This document shows positions 50,662-59,620 of a stretch of DNA of 64,000 nucleotides, piece after piece (within the stretch, counting starts at the first letter, position 1; each line of letters begins with the position of its first letter). Both the position numbers and the translations under genes were made by a program. The notes below the pieces were generated by a model. It worked only from the letters and a program-made list of their open reading frames with translations, did not search any database and had not been told where the DNA came from. This DNA comes from Palaeococcus ferrophilus DSM 13482 (GTDB lineage Archaea > Methanobacteriota_B > Thermococci > Thermococcales > Thermococcaceae). Location of the stretch: NCBI RefSeq assembly GCF_000966265.1, contig NZ_LANF01000004.1:62001-126000 (forward strand), given 5' to 3'.

Positions 50662-51513
50662 ATGCCGGTGATTGAGGTTAGCGGTGTTAAGAAGTACTAC
50701 GGCGACGTTAGGGGTGTGGAGAACTTAAGCTTTGAGGTCGAAGAGGGCGAAATCTACGGCTTTCTCGGGCCGAACGGTGCCGGAAAAACGACTACCGTCA
50801 AAATCCTCGTCAAGATAATCAGGGACTACACCGGGGACGTCAGGGTCTTTGGAAAGGACCTCAGGGAGTGGGGGAAGGACTACTACAACAAAATCGGCGT
50901 CTCCTTCGAGTTTCCAGCGGTTTACTCCCGCCTGACTGCCCTCGAAAACCTCGAGTTCTTCGCGAGCTTCTACAAGCGGCACCTCGACCCGATGGAAGTC
51001 CTCAAGATGGTAGGGCTCGACAAGGAAGCTGATCAGCTCGTTGCGGGCTTCTCCAAGGGCATGAGAAAGAAGCTCGACATAGCGAGGGCCCTTCTCCCAG
51101 ACCCGGACATACTCTTTCTCGACGAGCCGCTCGAGGGCCTCGACCCAGCTAGCGCGAGAAAGTTCAAAGACCTCTTCCTCGAGATGAAGGAGAACGGAAA
51201 GACGATTTTCCTCACGACCCACAACATGTACGTGGCCGATGAGCTTTGCGACAGGGTTGCCTTCATCGTTGACGGCTCCGTAAGGCTGGTGGACAACCCG
51301 GGCGAGCTCAAGGTAAAGATGGGGAAGAGGCTCGTTAAGGTCGAATACGTGGCGAGCGAGGAGGTGAGAACGACGGAGTTCCCGCTCGAAGGAATTGGCC
51401 GGAACGAGGAGTTCCTCAAGATCATCAGGGAGCACGAGGTCAGGAGGATCAACACGGAGGAGCCGACCCTGGAGGAGATATTCCTCAAGGTGACGGGGAG
51501 GCGGCTCGTATGA
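50662..51513 (+). CDS. ABC transporter ATP-binding protein
   Basis: 283 residues. Walker A GPNGAGKTT near residue 39, signature SKGMRKKLDIARAL and Walker B ILFLDEPLEGLD, then TTHNM. A C-terminal extension of about 70 residues is typical of DrrA/CcmA-like exporters. ATG 50662 follows GGTGGAAGC. It leads a three-gene ABC-2 operon with overlapping reading frames. Confidence 0.92.
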   Translation: MPVIEVSGVKKYYGDVRGVENLSFEVEEGEIYGFLGPNGAGKTTTVKILVKIIRDYTGDVRVFGKDLREWGKDYYNKIGVSFEFPAVYSRLTALENLEFFASFYKRHLDPMEVLKMVGLDKEADQLVAGFSKGMRKKLDIARALLPDPDILFLDEPLEGLDPASARKFKDLFLEMKENGKTIFLTTHNMYVADELCDRVAFIVDGSVRLVDNPGELKVKMGKRLVKVEYVASEEVRTTEFPLEGIGRNEEFLKIIREHEVRRINTEEPTLEEIFLKVTGRRLV

Positions 51514-52211
51514 TGGGGAACCTGCTGAAGACAAGCGTAATCGTCGGGTTCAGGAGCTACGTCTACCCGATATACCTGCTCGTGGCGCTGGCTTACGGCC
51601 TGATGCTCCTCGCGTTCCCGGAGCAGTATCTGCCCACGATGGTGCCGGTTTTCCTCATCCTCGAGCCGGGGCTGGTTGGCTTCATGTTCGTGGGCACGGA
51701 GCTGTTCGCGGAGAAGAAGGACGGAGCCATAGGGGCCCTGGCGGTAACGCCAATCGAGTGGAGAGACTACCTCCTGGCCAAGACCCTCCTTTTGGGTGCC
51801 CTCTCGGTAATAGCCTCCGTGCTGATAATGGCCGTTAGCACGCGCTCCCTCTACGGGCTTTCCTACGTGGTCGTCGGGACGGTTCTGGCCTCCATCGTCT
51901 ACACCCTGCTCGGGGTGGGAATCTCCGCAAAATACCGCGACCTCGACGATTACTTCCTCCCCATACTGGGGGTCATGGTGGTCTCGCTTCTGCCCTTCGC
52001 CCACTACCACGGCTACCTGACGCACCCGCTCTGGAAAGTCCTCTACGCAGTCCCGAGCTACCCGGCGCTCTACTTCTTCAAGGCTCCCTTCGTGGATGTC
52101 CCAACCAGGACACTGGCATACGCGGCCCTTGGATTAATCCTCTGGGCGGTTTTGGCATACTACATCGCTAAAGTCAGGTTCTACAGGTACGCTGTGGAGG
52201 GAGTGAGATGA
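51510..52211 (+). CDS. ABC-2 type permease 1
   Basis: 233 residues with six membrane segments. VGTELFAEKKDGAIGALAVTPI is the conserved region after TM2 found in this permease group. Starts at ATG 51510 or 51513, overlapping the ATPase stop. Two different permeases follow the ATPase, so the exporter is likely a heterodimer. Confidence 0.87.
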   Translation: MMGNLLKTSVIVGFRSYVYPIYLLVALAYGLMLLAFPEQYLPTMVPVFLILEPGLVGFMFVGTELFAEKKDGAIGALAVTPIEWRDYLLAKTLLLGALSVIASVLIMAVSTRSLYGLSYVVVGTVLASIVYTLLGVGISAKYRDLDDYFLPILGVMVVSLLPFAHYHGYLTHPLWKVLYAVPSYPALYFFKAPFVDVPTRTLAYAALGLILWAVLAYYIAKVRFYRYAVEGVR

Positions 52212-52912
52212 GCTTCGTGAAGAAGTTTGGAGCGATTTACAAGACCGATTTAAAGCTCCTGAGGAGGGACCCGATGCTCGTTTACAGCGTGGCGATGACG
52301 CTCGTCCTCCTCCTCATCGTCCGCTACTTCAGGGACCGCGTGGGAGTTTACTACCCCCTCTTGGCCCTCCTTGTGCTGGTGTTTATTCCCATGATATTCG
52401 GCATGTTGCCAGGCTTCATGATGGCCGACGAAAAGGAAGAAAAGACGGTTCAGGCCCTTCAGGTGATCCCTATATCGAGCGAGACCTTCCTTGCCTACAG
52501 GCTGACTTGGGCTTCCATAGCAACGGCCATTTTAGTGGCCATCTCCCCAAAAATCCTCGACATCGAGATTCCGCGGAAAGGTCTGCTGGCCATAATAGCC
52601 TTCTTCCTCTTCGAGGCATGGACGTACGGCCTCATGATAGCTTCGCTCTCCGAGTCAAGGATGCAGGCGTTAACTGTGGGCAAAGTCCTCGGCTGGCTGC
52701 TCTTCCTGCCCCCAGCGATAAAGCTCATCGTGGTGTGGCGGAACCTCTCAACAGACTGGAGCGAATTCACGGCTTTCCTCCCCACGTACTGGGCTTACAA
52801 GCTCTTTGAGGGGATCCCAAAGGCCGATTATAACTCTTTCCTCCCGGGGCTGGCAGTTCACGCGGTGTGGCTTTTCGTATTCGTATGGCTGTTCAAGAGA
52901 AGGGTGCTTTGA
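52208..52912 (+). CDS. ABC-2 type permease 2
   Basis: 234 residues with six membrane segments. ADEKEEKTVQALQVIPISSE corresponds to the same post-TM2 region as in permease 1, so the two are distant paralogues. ATG 52208 overlaps the preceding stop (ATGA). The export substrate is unknown. Confidence 0.87.
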   Translation: MSFVKKFGAIYKTDLKLLRRDPMLVYSVAMTLVLLLIVRYFRDRVGVYYPLLALLVLVFIPMIFGMLPGFMMADEKEEKTVQALQVIPISSETFLAYRLTWASIATAILVAISPKILDIEIPRKGLLAIIAFFLFEAWTYGLMIASLSESRMQALTVGKVLGWLLFLPPAIKLIVVWRNLSTDWSEFTAFLPTYWAYKLFEGIPKADYNSFLPGLAVHAVWLFVFVWLFKRRVL

Positions 52913-53040
52913 TATGTTAGTGGATGGACGTTAATGTTCGTTAATTTACTCTCCCTTATTTTCACTCCGGTGGTTAGCAAAACTACCGTTGAAATTACTT
53001 AACTTTATGAAAAAAAAGCAGAAATGATTACGTATAGTAA

Positions 53041-53055
53041 AAGGAAAAATTTATA
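53041..53055 (+). promoter_or_regulatory. TATA region in the A/T-rich island
   Basis: AGGAAAAATTTATATT at 53040-53055 is a TATA box of archaeal type, about 45-60 bases before ATG 53102. It marks the start of a two-gene unit with base composition unlike its neighbours. Confidence 0.5.
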
Positions 53056-53101
53056 TTGTTGACTGAGACAATATATTATGAAAAATCTTGGAGGTGTAAC
53101 A

Positions 53102-54048
53102 ATGGGGAATTCACGTAGCCTAAAAATCGGGGCACTATTGTTGATATTTTTTGTTATAAGCATTAACTCTGAGATTGTCTTAGCAACTAAATCCTCTATG
53201 GACGAACCCACAAGAGGAACTGAAGAATACCTAAACCATGTGTTCAAAGAATACTATGACCTCAAGGCAAGTGGAAACGAGTCCCAGGCCCGACAGTTAT
53301 TAGAGAGTTATGGATTCAAGCATCTTACTCACGAAGAGTTCCCTGTAAAAACGATTCCAGGAACTCCAATTCAGCCAATGGGTGGGGATCAGGATGACCT
53401 ACACTTGTCAATTGATTGGGATGTCTACAATGATAACGGTGTTGCAAAGCTGTTTGTGACATATCAATGGACATGGGATCATATAGAGGAATTTGAGGGT
53501 TCTCCAGATAAGGTTTCAATAGCAATACCCGTGGGGTACTGGGACGGGCCAACAAACTCGTATCCATATCACTGGCTTTTAGAAGTTAGCGATCGTCCAT
53601 ACTTTATTTCCGCTGGAGGAGTAAAGAGTTATGAGATTCACTGTGAAAGTGGATACGATGATTTGGCAGAAGACAGTAATAAACTTCTCCATATCTGTAG
53701 AATTTATGCAGAAGTATACGATCACTATAACGTAGGTTCTATAACAATTGGATTTAGTAGGATAAACCCGGAATATTATGATTACTGGATAAAAACGGGT
53801 TTGTATATATCCATACTTGGGACTTTGGACCTTTGGTTGAGTATCCGCTTTCCTTGGGAGGACTTTTAATTAGCTCTACAACTGGAACAGTTGCATATGG
53901 CGCCATATCTTATGCAGTAAACCAGTATGTAGTAGATAAGTACTTAAAAGGCGGATGGTCCAAGGAATACACAACTGAAATACTGCTAATGGATGGAACA
54001 GGGGATCTCCCACCGGGGGCATTATCGATCAGGAACTGGAGGAGGTAA
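53102..54048 (+). pseudogene. Exported protein of unknown function, frameshifted in a TA repeat
   Basis: Begins MGNSRSLKIGALLLIFFVISINS, a signal peptide, after GGAGGTGTAAC. The external domain contains SIDWDVYNDNGVAKLFVTYQWTW and YWDGPTNSYPYHWLLEVSDR. At the TATATAT stretch 53804-53810 the frame shifts. Taking out two bases continues it as YIHTWDFGPLVEYPLSLGGLL, then a hydrophobic segment and an end at TAA 54046-54048 (about 314 residues). As printed it ends at 53869. Codon use is more A/T-rich than in neighbouring genes. The family is not recognised. Confidence 0.7.
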
Positions 54049-54049
54049 T

Positions 54050-54475
54050 ATGAGTACCCTCAAAAAGAAGATTGCAGAGTTCCTCCTCCTTCTCCTCTTT
54101 TTCTTGGGCCTGATCACGTTTGCTTACTCCCACGAGCCAAAATCTTGCCCGTCCAGCGGTAACTGGATAGATCCCCACGGATTTACGGCAACGTGCAACG
54201 TTCCTGACTGTCAGGAAGCCATGAGTAGAATCAACAAATGGACATCTTTAACCCTCATCCTGCTGACAGCCTACTTGGCGGGCCTTAGGGCGAAGGGAGA
54301 GCTCAATATCGAGGCAGCTTTGTTCAGGGTTGGTGTTTATCTAACTTTCATAAGTGTAATCATAGCCTCAGAGCTCTCAAAGGTGGCAGAAGGGAGCTGT
54401 TTGGTCATTAAACCCGTAGCGTATGGAACAGCAGTGATAGGATCCTTCCTTGTGGCTTGGTTTCATGGGGAATAG
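54050..54475 (+). CDS. Membrane protein of unknown function
   Basis: 141 residues, starting at ATG 54050 right after the previous gene, with GGAGGTAAT as binding site. Four hydrophobic segments; the first could be a signal (FLLLLLFFLGLITFAYS). A loop with four Cys (EPKSCPSSGNW, ATCNVPDCQEA) lies outside, and another Cys is in KVAEGSCLVIK. Forms a pair with the frameshifted exported protein. Confidence 0.7.
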   Translation: MSTLKKKIAEFLLLLLFFLGLITFAYSHEPKSCPSSGNWIDPHGFTATCNVPDCQEAMSRINKWTSLTLILLTAYLAGLRAKGELNIEAALFRVGVYLTFISVIIASELSKVAEGSCLVIKPVAYGTAVIGSFLVAWFHGE

Positions 54476-54507
54476 AAGAGAAATGGTAAAAAGGAAGGAA
54501 AAATCCT

Positions 54508-55158
54508 TCACTCGAGCTTCTTGTGGCAGAACCACCAGTCGTAGCACTCGATCTCGCCCTTGGCCTTCGCTTCCTCGCGCTCCTTGATCTGCTCGACTGT
54601 CCCGGCCGGCGGGACTATGGCGCGGTCGCCGATGAGCTCGTTGTTGGGCCACTTGTGCGGCAGGGCGACGCCCTTCTCGGTGCTTATCTTGAGGGCCTTG
54701 ACGAGCCTGAGGATCTCGTCCCAGTCCCTGCCGACCTCGGCCGGGTAGTAGACGATGGCCCTTATGGTGCCCTTGTCGTCGACGATGAAGACCGCCCTCG
54801 CGGTTATGGTGGCGCCGCTGGGTATCATACCGAGCTTCTCGGCGAGATCGCCCCTATCGTCGGCTATGACCGGGAAGGTTATCTCCTCGCCGAGGTTCTC
54901 CTTTATCCACTCCATCCACTTGAGGTGGCTGAAGACCTGGTCAACGCTGAGTCCGATGGGCTCAACGCCGAGCTTCCTGAGCTCCTCAACGCGCTTCTGC
55001 ATGGCATAGAACTCGGTCGTACAGACCGGCGTGAAGTCCGCCGGATGGCTGAAGAGCACGAACCACTTGCCCTGCTCGGCGAAGTAGTCCGGGAGCTTTA
55101 TCACGCCGTGGGTGGTCTTGACCTCAACCTCTGGAAACTTTTCTCCTATGACTACCAT
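54508..55158 (-). CDS. Peroxiredoxin (Prx6-like archaeal thioredoxin peroxidase type)
   Basis: 216 residues from ATG 55158 after GGAGGGTGATGAAA. The peroxidatic Cys is in [12 protein letters not shown] near residue 46, and the C-terminal arm has [16 protein letters not shown] and a Cys-containing tail ([11 protein letters not shown]) typical of archaeal decameric enzymes. Reduces H2O2 and alkyl peroxides. Second peroxiredoxin of the window. Its upstream region 55160-55230 is A/T-rich with ATATATAAG-type TATA near 55210. Confidence 0.93.
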   Translation of the reverse strand: MVVIGEKFPEVEVKTTHGVIKLPDYFAEQGKWFVLFSHPADFTPVCTTEFYAMQKRVEELRKLGVEPIGLSVDQVFSHLKWMEWIKENLGEEITFPVIADDRGDLAEKLGMIPSGATITARAVFIVDDKGTIRAIVYYPAEVGRDWDEILRLVKALKISTEKGVALPHKWPNNELIGDRAIVPPAGTVEQIKEREEAKAKGEIECYDWWFCHKKLE

Positions 55159-55230
55159 TTTCATCACCCTCCATTTGTTTGGTATGTTCATCCCAACTAA
55201 TGAGGTTCGAATATATAAGTATTTTGGTTC

Positions 55231-55536
55231 GGCTAATTGTATTAAATCTGTCTAATATCGAGATAAAACTGGACATTGTTGGATATAAATACAATTTTTT
55301 CCGTTTAACTTGGACACTATGTCAAAATATTTGGGCTATGTATATCGTTAAGACACAACCAGTAGTTTTCCATCTGAAGCACGGTGTATAAGATAAGCTG
55401 GGAACATAGAGGGCTGCTGATAGGCCTAATACTACACGTCCCGTGAGGGCAAGTTATTATTTAATTAGTTTTTTATTCTTTTAAATAATTAGTTAATTAA
55501 AGAAATAGGACATCTCACAAAACCGCCTGACAGGCT
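55231..55536. other. A/T-rich intergenic stretch
   Basis: About 300 bases with no credible gene. It contains TAATTAG/TTAATTA-rich sequence at 55455-55500 and a G+C-rich patch near 55435-55450. No tRNA, repeat array or clear hairpin was recognised. Confidence 0.35.
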
Positions 55537-55656
55537 ATGGTTAGTGAGGACGAGCTCCAGGGCTTCAACAGGGCAGGAGTTAAGAGCAACAAGGGCTTCA
55601 AGTACGCGATGGCGGCTCTTGAGATGGCGAATTTGATAAAAAAGCTGAGGACTTAA
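55537..55656 (+). CDS. Very short ORF, possible gene remnant
   Basis: 39 residues, from ATG 55537 to TAA 55654-55656, reading MVSEDELQGFNRAGVKSNKG and then an Ala-rich helix. An in-frame TGA lies two codons before the ATG and there is no good ribosome binding site. The composition looks coding, so it may be the end of a lost gene. Function unknown. Confidence 0.3.
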   Translation: MVSEDELQGFNRAGVKSNKGFKYAMAALEMANLIKKLRT

Positions 55657-56021
55657 AGGCCTTCGCCTTTTTCTCTTTCCTCTATGCAGACTCTCACGTG
55701 CTCGGGGGCGCTCTGGAGTATCGCCTCTTTGAGCTCCCTTCGCTGGAGGTATGCCATGAGGAGCACCCCTCCTTTCAGCCAGCGGTTTTTGATCTTCCTC
55801 CCGAATTCCAAAGCCCTTTCGTAATCCTCGATCATTATAAAGCCGAAAGCGAGGTTCTCGTAGGCAGTATCGCCTCCCACCTCTTCCGCTATCTCCACTC
55901 CCCTCCCGGGATTCCCATTGATTACGTATAGGTAAGCAAGGTGTGAGAGGGCCTCCGAGCGGTAGGGCTCCTCAAGGAGGCGGTAGAGGAATTCAAGCGT
56001 TTCTGGCTCTTCAAGGATCAT
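55653..56021 (-). CDS. Hypothetical helical-repeat protein (TPR-like)
   Basis: 122 residues, nearly all helix, with repeat-like spacing (SEALSHLAYLYVINGNPGRGVEIAEE, then DYERALEFGRKI), reminiscent of TPR units. It starts nine bases after the end of the gene at 56031. No catalytic residues are seen. It is the third member of an operon of unknown function; TPR-like folds suggest protein binding. Confidence 0.65.
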   Translation of the reverse strand: MILEEPETLEFLYRLLEEPYRSEALSHLAYLYVINGNPGRGVEIAEEVGGDTAYENLAFGFIMIEDYERALEFGRKIKNRWLKGGVLLMAYLQRRELKEAILQSAPEHVRVCIEEREKGEGL

Positions 56022-56030
56022 GGAAAGCGC

Positions 56031-56792
56031 CTACCTGTAGTGGTTCGGGTTTTTGAGTGAGTCGAGGAGGCACTTGGCGGCGTTGGGATCACCATTGAAG
56101 AGGAACCTTGAAGCGTTCCTGACGACGTCTTCCACCGCCCATGGGGCGTATGCTGGGGGGAGGGAATCAACGTCAATGGGATAAGCGTCGAGGAGGGTCC
56201 GCAGGAGGGCCCTTAAACGGCCCATTTCCTCCAGAGCCGGCCTCCACCCGTAGCGGATAAAGATACCCCGCATCTTTTCGAGGTCTCTGAGAATCATAGC
56301 GTACAGCTTTACCGTGGATTCTATCCACTCATCCAGGGGAACCTCGAAGTAGACTTCCTGGTGGGGGCCGTACCACTCAAGGGAGAGCACCTTCAGCGTA
56401 TCCCCTCCCCTCGCCACGTGGAGGCTTATCCATGGGTCGTAGGAGCCAAGACCCGCAACAAGATGTTTTTCAAGGAAAAGCCCGAAGCTTTCCCCGGCGA
56501 GGGCCCTGTAGTAGTCGTTTCCCTTTACCCTGCGCGTTGAGAGCTCCCTCATCTCAAAGGGCGGCTCAATGCCGAGAAGGTGGAAGTCCATGAGGGCAAG
56601 CTCCTCAAGCCCATCCGCGAGGAACACGTCGGCGCTGAAAATCGGGACTTCTCCCCGCTTGATGGAAAGCGTGCCGTAGTCGAAAAGCCTCCTTTCTCCA
56701 AGATAATCCTCGACGCTTCCAGACCGAGAGAGTTCGGCCAGTCTCTCAAGGAGCCACTCCCTGCCCACTTCAACCGTCCAGCCGATTTCCAT
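56031..56792 (-). CDS. Hypothetical protein, middle gene of an unknown operon
   Basis: 253 residues, mixed alpha/beta, soluble, no signal peptide. Regions such as WTVEVGREWLLERLAEL and PWISLHVARGGDTLKVLSLEWYG are seen, but no family motif is recognised. It overlaps the preceding gene by 23 bases and is followed closely by the TPR-like gene. Not similar enough to its neighbours by eye to call duplication, although it shares the style of the 204-residue protein. Confidence 0.65.
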   Translation of the reverse strand: MEIGWTVEVGREWLLERLAELSRSGSVEDYLGERRLFDYGTLSIKRGEVPIFSADVFLADGLEELALMDFHLLGIEPPFEMRELSTRRVKGNDYYRALAGESFGLFLEKHLVAGLGSYDPWISLHVARGGDTLKVLSLEWYGPHQEVYFEVPLDEWIESTVKLYAMILRDLEKMRGIFIRYGWRPALEEMGRLRALLRTLLDAYPIDVDSLPPAYAPWAVEDVVRNASRFLFNGDPNAAKCLLDSLKNPNHYR

Positions 56793-57384
56793 ACTTCATC
56801 ACCTTGAGTAGCAGCCTGAGAGAGGCGGTGTTTTCGAGGTATGCCCTTTCGAGCCCGTGCTCTGAGCACTCCTCAAAAAGGGCCTTAAGCTCAAAGGTCA
56901 GGGATTCCAAAAATCGCCTCTCAGCGTCGAGGAACTCTCCAGCGGACAGTATTATGTCGTCTTCTTCCCCGTGGAAGACCAGCTTATCATCTATAAGCTC
57001 CACCTCCCCATGGAAACCTGCAAAGGAGAGGTAAATCCCCCGTTCTCTATACCGGCCCCTCAGCCCCACTCCAGTTATGCGGGCTATCTCAAAGGCCATC
57101 CCAATTCGCCCCCTCGCGATGAGGTCGATTATCAGTAGTGCCTCCGCAAAATCTAGGTAGTCGTACTCACCCCTGGCCAGATAAAGAGACCCCACGGAGA
57201 ACTCAACGCTTGCCTTCGGCCTTAAACATCTCTTGAACCTCTCCCACGGCCCGGGACGAAAGAGCCGCCTGACGAAGTCCCCCTCAATTGCCGTTGCCTC
57301 GTCAATCACCGCCTCAAGGGCCTCTCGCTTTATGCAGTCCCCGACATCTTCTAACTCTGGGTGGGCTTCTATTTTTACCCGCAT
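56770..57384 (-). CDS. Hypothetical protein, first gene of an unknown operon
   Basis: 204 residues, from ATG 57384. Soluble, alpha/beta, acidic; VKIEAHPELEDVGDCIKREALEAVIDEA, then LYLARGEYDYLDFAEALLIIDLIARG. Contains a Glu/Asp-rich patch. No known domain was recognised. Its stop overlaps the next gene, so the two are co-translated. The upstream gap of 58 bases to purO (same strand) may hold a promoter. Confidence 0.65.
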   Translation of the reverse strand: MRVKIEAHPELEDVGDCIKREALEAVIDEATAIEGDFVRRLFRPGPWERFKRCLRPKASVEFSVGSLYLARGEYDYLDFAEALLIIDLIARGRIGMAFEIARITGVGLRGRYRERGIYLSFAGFHGEVELIDDKLVFHGEEDDIILSAGEFLDAERRFLESLTFELKALFEECSEHGLERAYLENTASLRLLLKVMKYGNRLDG

Positions 57385-57442
57385 GTAGTTATGTGGGAGG
57401 GTGCCGTTATAAAGTTTAGCCTGTGAAAGAGAAAAAGCAAAC

Positions 57443-58036
57443 TCATGCCTTTCCGCTCACGACCTCAAAGCCGCTCTCCCCTTCCACTATCCCAACGGCG
57501 AGCACCTTGTGCTCGAAGGGAAGTTTCATAACTTTTTCAACGAGCTCTTCTGGAGTGGAGAAAGTCAACTCAACGCTTTCAAAGCCGTTCATGTTGTACG
57601 TAGCCGTCAGGAACGTCTTCCCCTCTTCAAGCTCAAGCTCCCTGACCCAGAACTCTTCCCTTCCAACAAAGCCGAGCCAGCCTCTCCGCTGTCCGCGCTG
57701 GATTATCCCGGCTATCCTTGGGGTATTGTACTCGTCCCTCTCGTAGTCTAAAGCGTCTAAAACGTGGACGAGGGCCTTCCTCGGCTTCTCCCATTCGAGG
57801 GCCTGAGTTATGAAGTCCGTGTGGAGGCCGTTGGTAACGACCGCGTAGTCATTAGTTAGCCTCACGACGGGATAGCTCACGTAGGGGTTCTCAGTCTTGG
57901 TCTGGTTAATGATGTAAACCCTGTTTCCCTTCACCACTGCCCTTCTGTTCGGGAAGGAGCGGGAGCAGAGGAGGTAGAAAGCGAAGGGCTTTCCTTTGTT
58001 CAGCCCTATCCCAAGCGTCCTTCCCACGTACCTCAC
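57443..58036 (-). CDS. purO: IMP cyclohydrolase, archaeal type PurO
   Basis: 197 residues. Closes the purine ring of FAICAR to IMP, the last step of purine synthesis in archaea. The N-terminus RYVGRTLGIGLNKGKPFAFYLLCSRSFPNR and NGLHTDFI, DEYNTPRIAG are characteristic of PurO, which is unrelated to bacterial PurH. It sits directly after purP, its functional predecessor. Confidence 0.93.
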   Translation of the reverse strand: MRYVGRTLGIGLNKGKPFAFYLLCSRSFPNRRAVVKGNRVYIINQTKTENPYVSYPVVRLTNDYAVVTNGLHTDFITQALEWEKPRKALVHVLDALDYERDEYNTPRIAGIIQRGQRRGWLGFVGREEFWVRELELEEGKTFLTATYNMNGFESVELTFSTPEELVEKVMKLPFEHKVLAVGIVEGESGFEVVSGKA

Positions 58037-58037
58037 G

Positions 58038-58964
58038 TTACCGCCTCCTCAAGCCTGTCCTCCTCTTCAGCAACCTAAGCTCCCTAGCTATTCTCTGCCC
58101 CATGGTGAGCCTCTCACCCCAGTAGAGCTCGGAGTACCAGTGGTCGGCGTTGCTTCCCCCGTCTATGCGCGATGCTATTCCTATAGCTTTGAAAGAGCCG
58201 TCGTAGGCGAAGTGAAGGGCGAACGGGCCGATAACCCCCGGCGGTTCAAGCTCCCTCATGGCTCCGACGAAAGCCATTCCATAGTCGTAGAGCTTCGGGA
58301 GGAGCGATTCTCTGAGCGCTACGGCCCTGTTGCCGGCTATGGTGTAGGGAAGCGGCCTCACCGGCCAGCGAGCGTTGCCATCGGCTATTAGAACCCTCTC
58401 GTCAACGCCTAGGAGCTCAAGCCTCTCCAGAATGGGCGAGTAGAAGAAGTGGACGTAGAGGTAAACGCCCGGGATGAAGCGCTCAATCCTGTGGGGCTCT
58501 TTAAGCGTTGAAAGCCTCTCCTCAAGCTCGCTTCCCCTTGCAATGAAGTGGCCACTCCCTCCCCTCGGCCCCTCGATTCTGACGAAGTAGAGCTCATCCG
58601 GTTTGGCCTCTTCTGGCTCTACCACCTCAGCCCTCGGAATCCCCGCTCTATCGAGGGCCATGTCCTGGAGCTCGAAGGTCGTCTCCCACTTGAGGAAGCG
58701 CCTGTTCCCGAAGAACTTTGCTTTGGCCTTTTCTATCGCCTCAAGTCCGAGGTAGGCAACGAACGAGCCGTGCGGGACAACTATGCCGTCATCGTCCAGG
58801 ATGGCGCTCATGTTATCAGTGACTAGGAGCTCATCAACGACCGGCAGCGAGGAGTAGAAGGGCTTTCTCTTAGGTGAAACGTAGAGCCTCGTCTTAAATC
58901 CTTCTTTCTTCGCCCCGAGGAGTATCTGGAGCGAGGAGTGGGAAGCTATCGTGGAGACTATCAC
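58038..58964 (-). CDS. purP: FAICAR synthetase PurP (formate-dependent)
   Basis: 308 residues, ATP-grasp. Converts AICAR, formate and ATP to FAICAR, replacing the folate-dependent step. IASHSSLQILLGAKKEGFKTRLY at the N-terminus, VRIEGPRGGSGHFIARG and YVHFFYSPILERLELLGVDER are conserved. The gene starts four bases within purC and ends two bases from purO, forming the last two steps of IMP synthesis. Confidence 0.93.
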   Translation of the reverse strand: MIVSTIASHSSLQILLGAKKEGFKTRLYVSPKRKPFYSSLPVVDELLVTDNMSAILDDDGIVVPHGSFVAYLGLEAIEKAKAKFFGNRRFLKWETTFELQDMALDRAGIPRAEVVEPEEAKPDELYFVRIEGPRGGSGHFIARGSELEERLSTLKEPHRIERFIPGVYLYVHFFYSPILERLELLGVDERVLIADGNARWPVRPLPYTIAGNRAVALRESLLPKLYDYGMAFVGAMRELEPPGVIGPFALHFAYDGSFKAIGIASRIDGGSNADHWYSELYWGERLTMGQRIARELRLLKRRTGLRRR

Positions 58965-59620
58965 ACTATCACCTCCCTCAGCTCCTCCTGGCTCAAGAGT
59001 TTTCCATCCCTCATAACGCGCATCGTGTCTCCGCTCAGCTCGTCTATGAGGATGAGCTCGCCGTTTCTCCGGCCGAACTCCAGCTTGAAATCAACGAGCT
59101 GAAGGCCCTTCGAGGAGAAGAACCCCCTCAGAATCTCCCCTACTTCCAGGGTTTTTTCCTTCATCTCTCTAACTTCCCGTTCGCCCGCTATTCCGAGCTT
59201 TGTTATGGCCTCCTCCGTTATCAGCGGGTCTTTGAGGGAATCGTCCTTCAGGGTGAACTCCACTATTCCGAGGGGCTTCAGCTCCTCCACCCAACCATTG
59301 TAGCGCCGCAGGAAGCTCCCGTAGGCCAGCTCGCGGTAGATGACCTCAAGTGGTATTCTCTCCGCCTTCAGGAAGCGCGCCCTCCTCTCGTCAATCCGTT
59401 CGACGAAGTGCGTCCTTATCCCGTTCTCTTCGAGGAGGCGAAAGAAGAACTCCGCCTCATCGAGGACTGCACTTCCCTTGCCCCTCCGCTCGCCTACGAC
59501 CTCGTTGCCGCCGGTGTCCTCCCTTCCTCCTTCGCCGAGTATGGAGTCCTTGAAGTGGAAGACGAGGTAAGGCCCGTCTTCGTAAACGTCCTTGGTCTTT
59601 CCGCGGTAGATCAGTTTCAA
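58961..59620 (-). CDS. purC: SAICAR synthetase PurC
   Basis: 219 residues, ATP-grasp-like fold. Joins CAIR and aspartate. KLIYRGKTKDVYEDG opens the enzyme, with LIDELSGDTMRVMRDG near the C-terminus. It overlaps thiC by four bases and purP by four bases, so thiC-purC-purP-purO is a tightly coupled operon. Confidence 0.93.
   Translation of the reverse strand: MKLIYRGKTKDVYEDGPYLVFHFKDSILGEGGREDTGGNEVVGERRGKGSAVLDEAEFFFRLLEENGIRTHFVERIDERRARFLKAERIPLEVIYRELAYGSFLRRYNGWVEELKPLGIVEFTLKDDSLKDPLITEEAITKLGIAGEREVREMKEKTLEVGEILRGFFSSKGLQLVDFKLEFGRRNGELILIDELSGDTMRVMRDGKLLSQEELREVIV

Noticed and set aside
51033-52025. 330-codon minus-strand open frame
   Set aside because: Antisense to the ABC ATPase and permease, no family motif.
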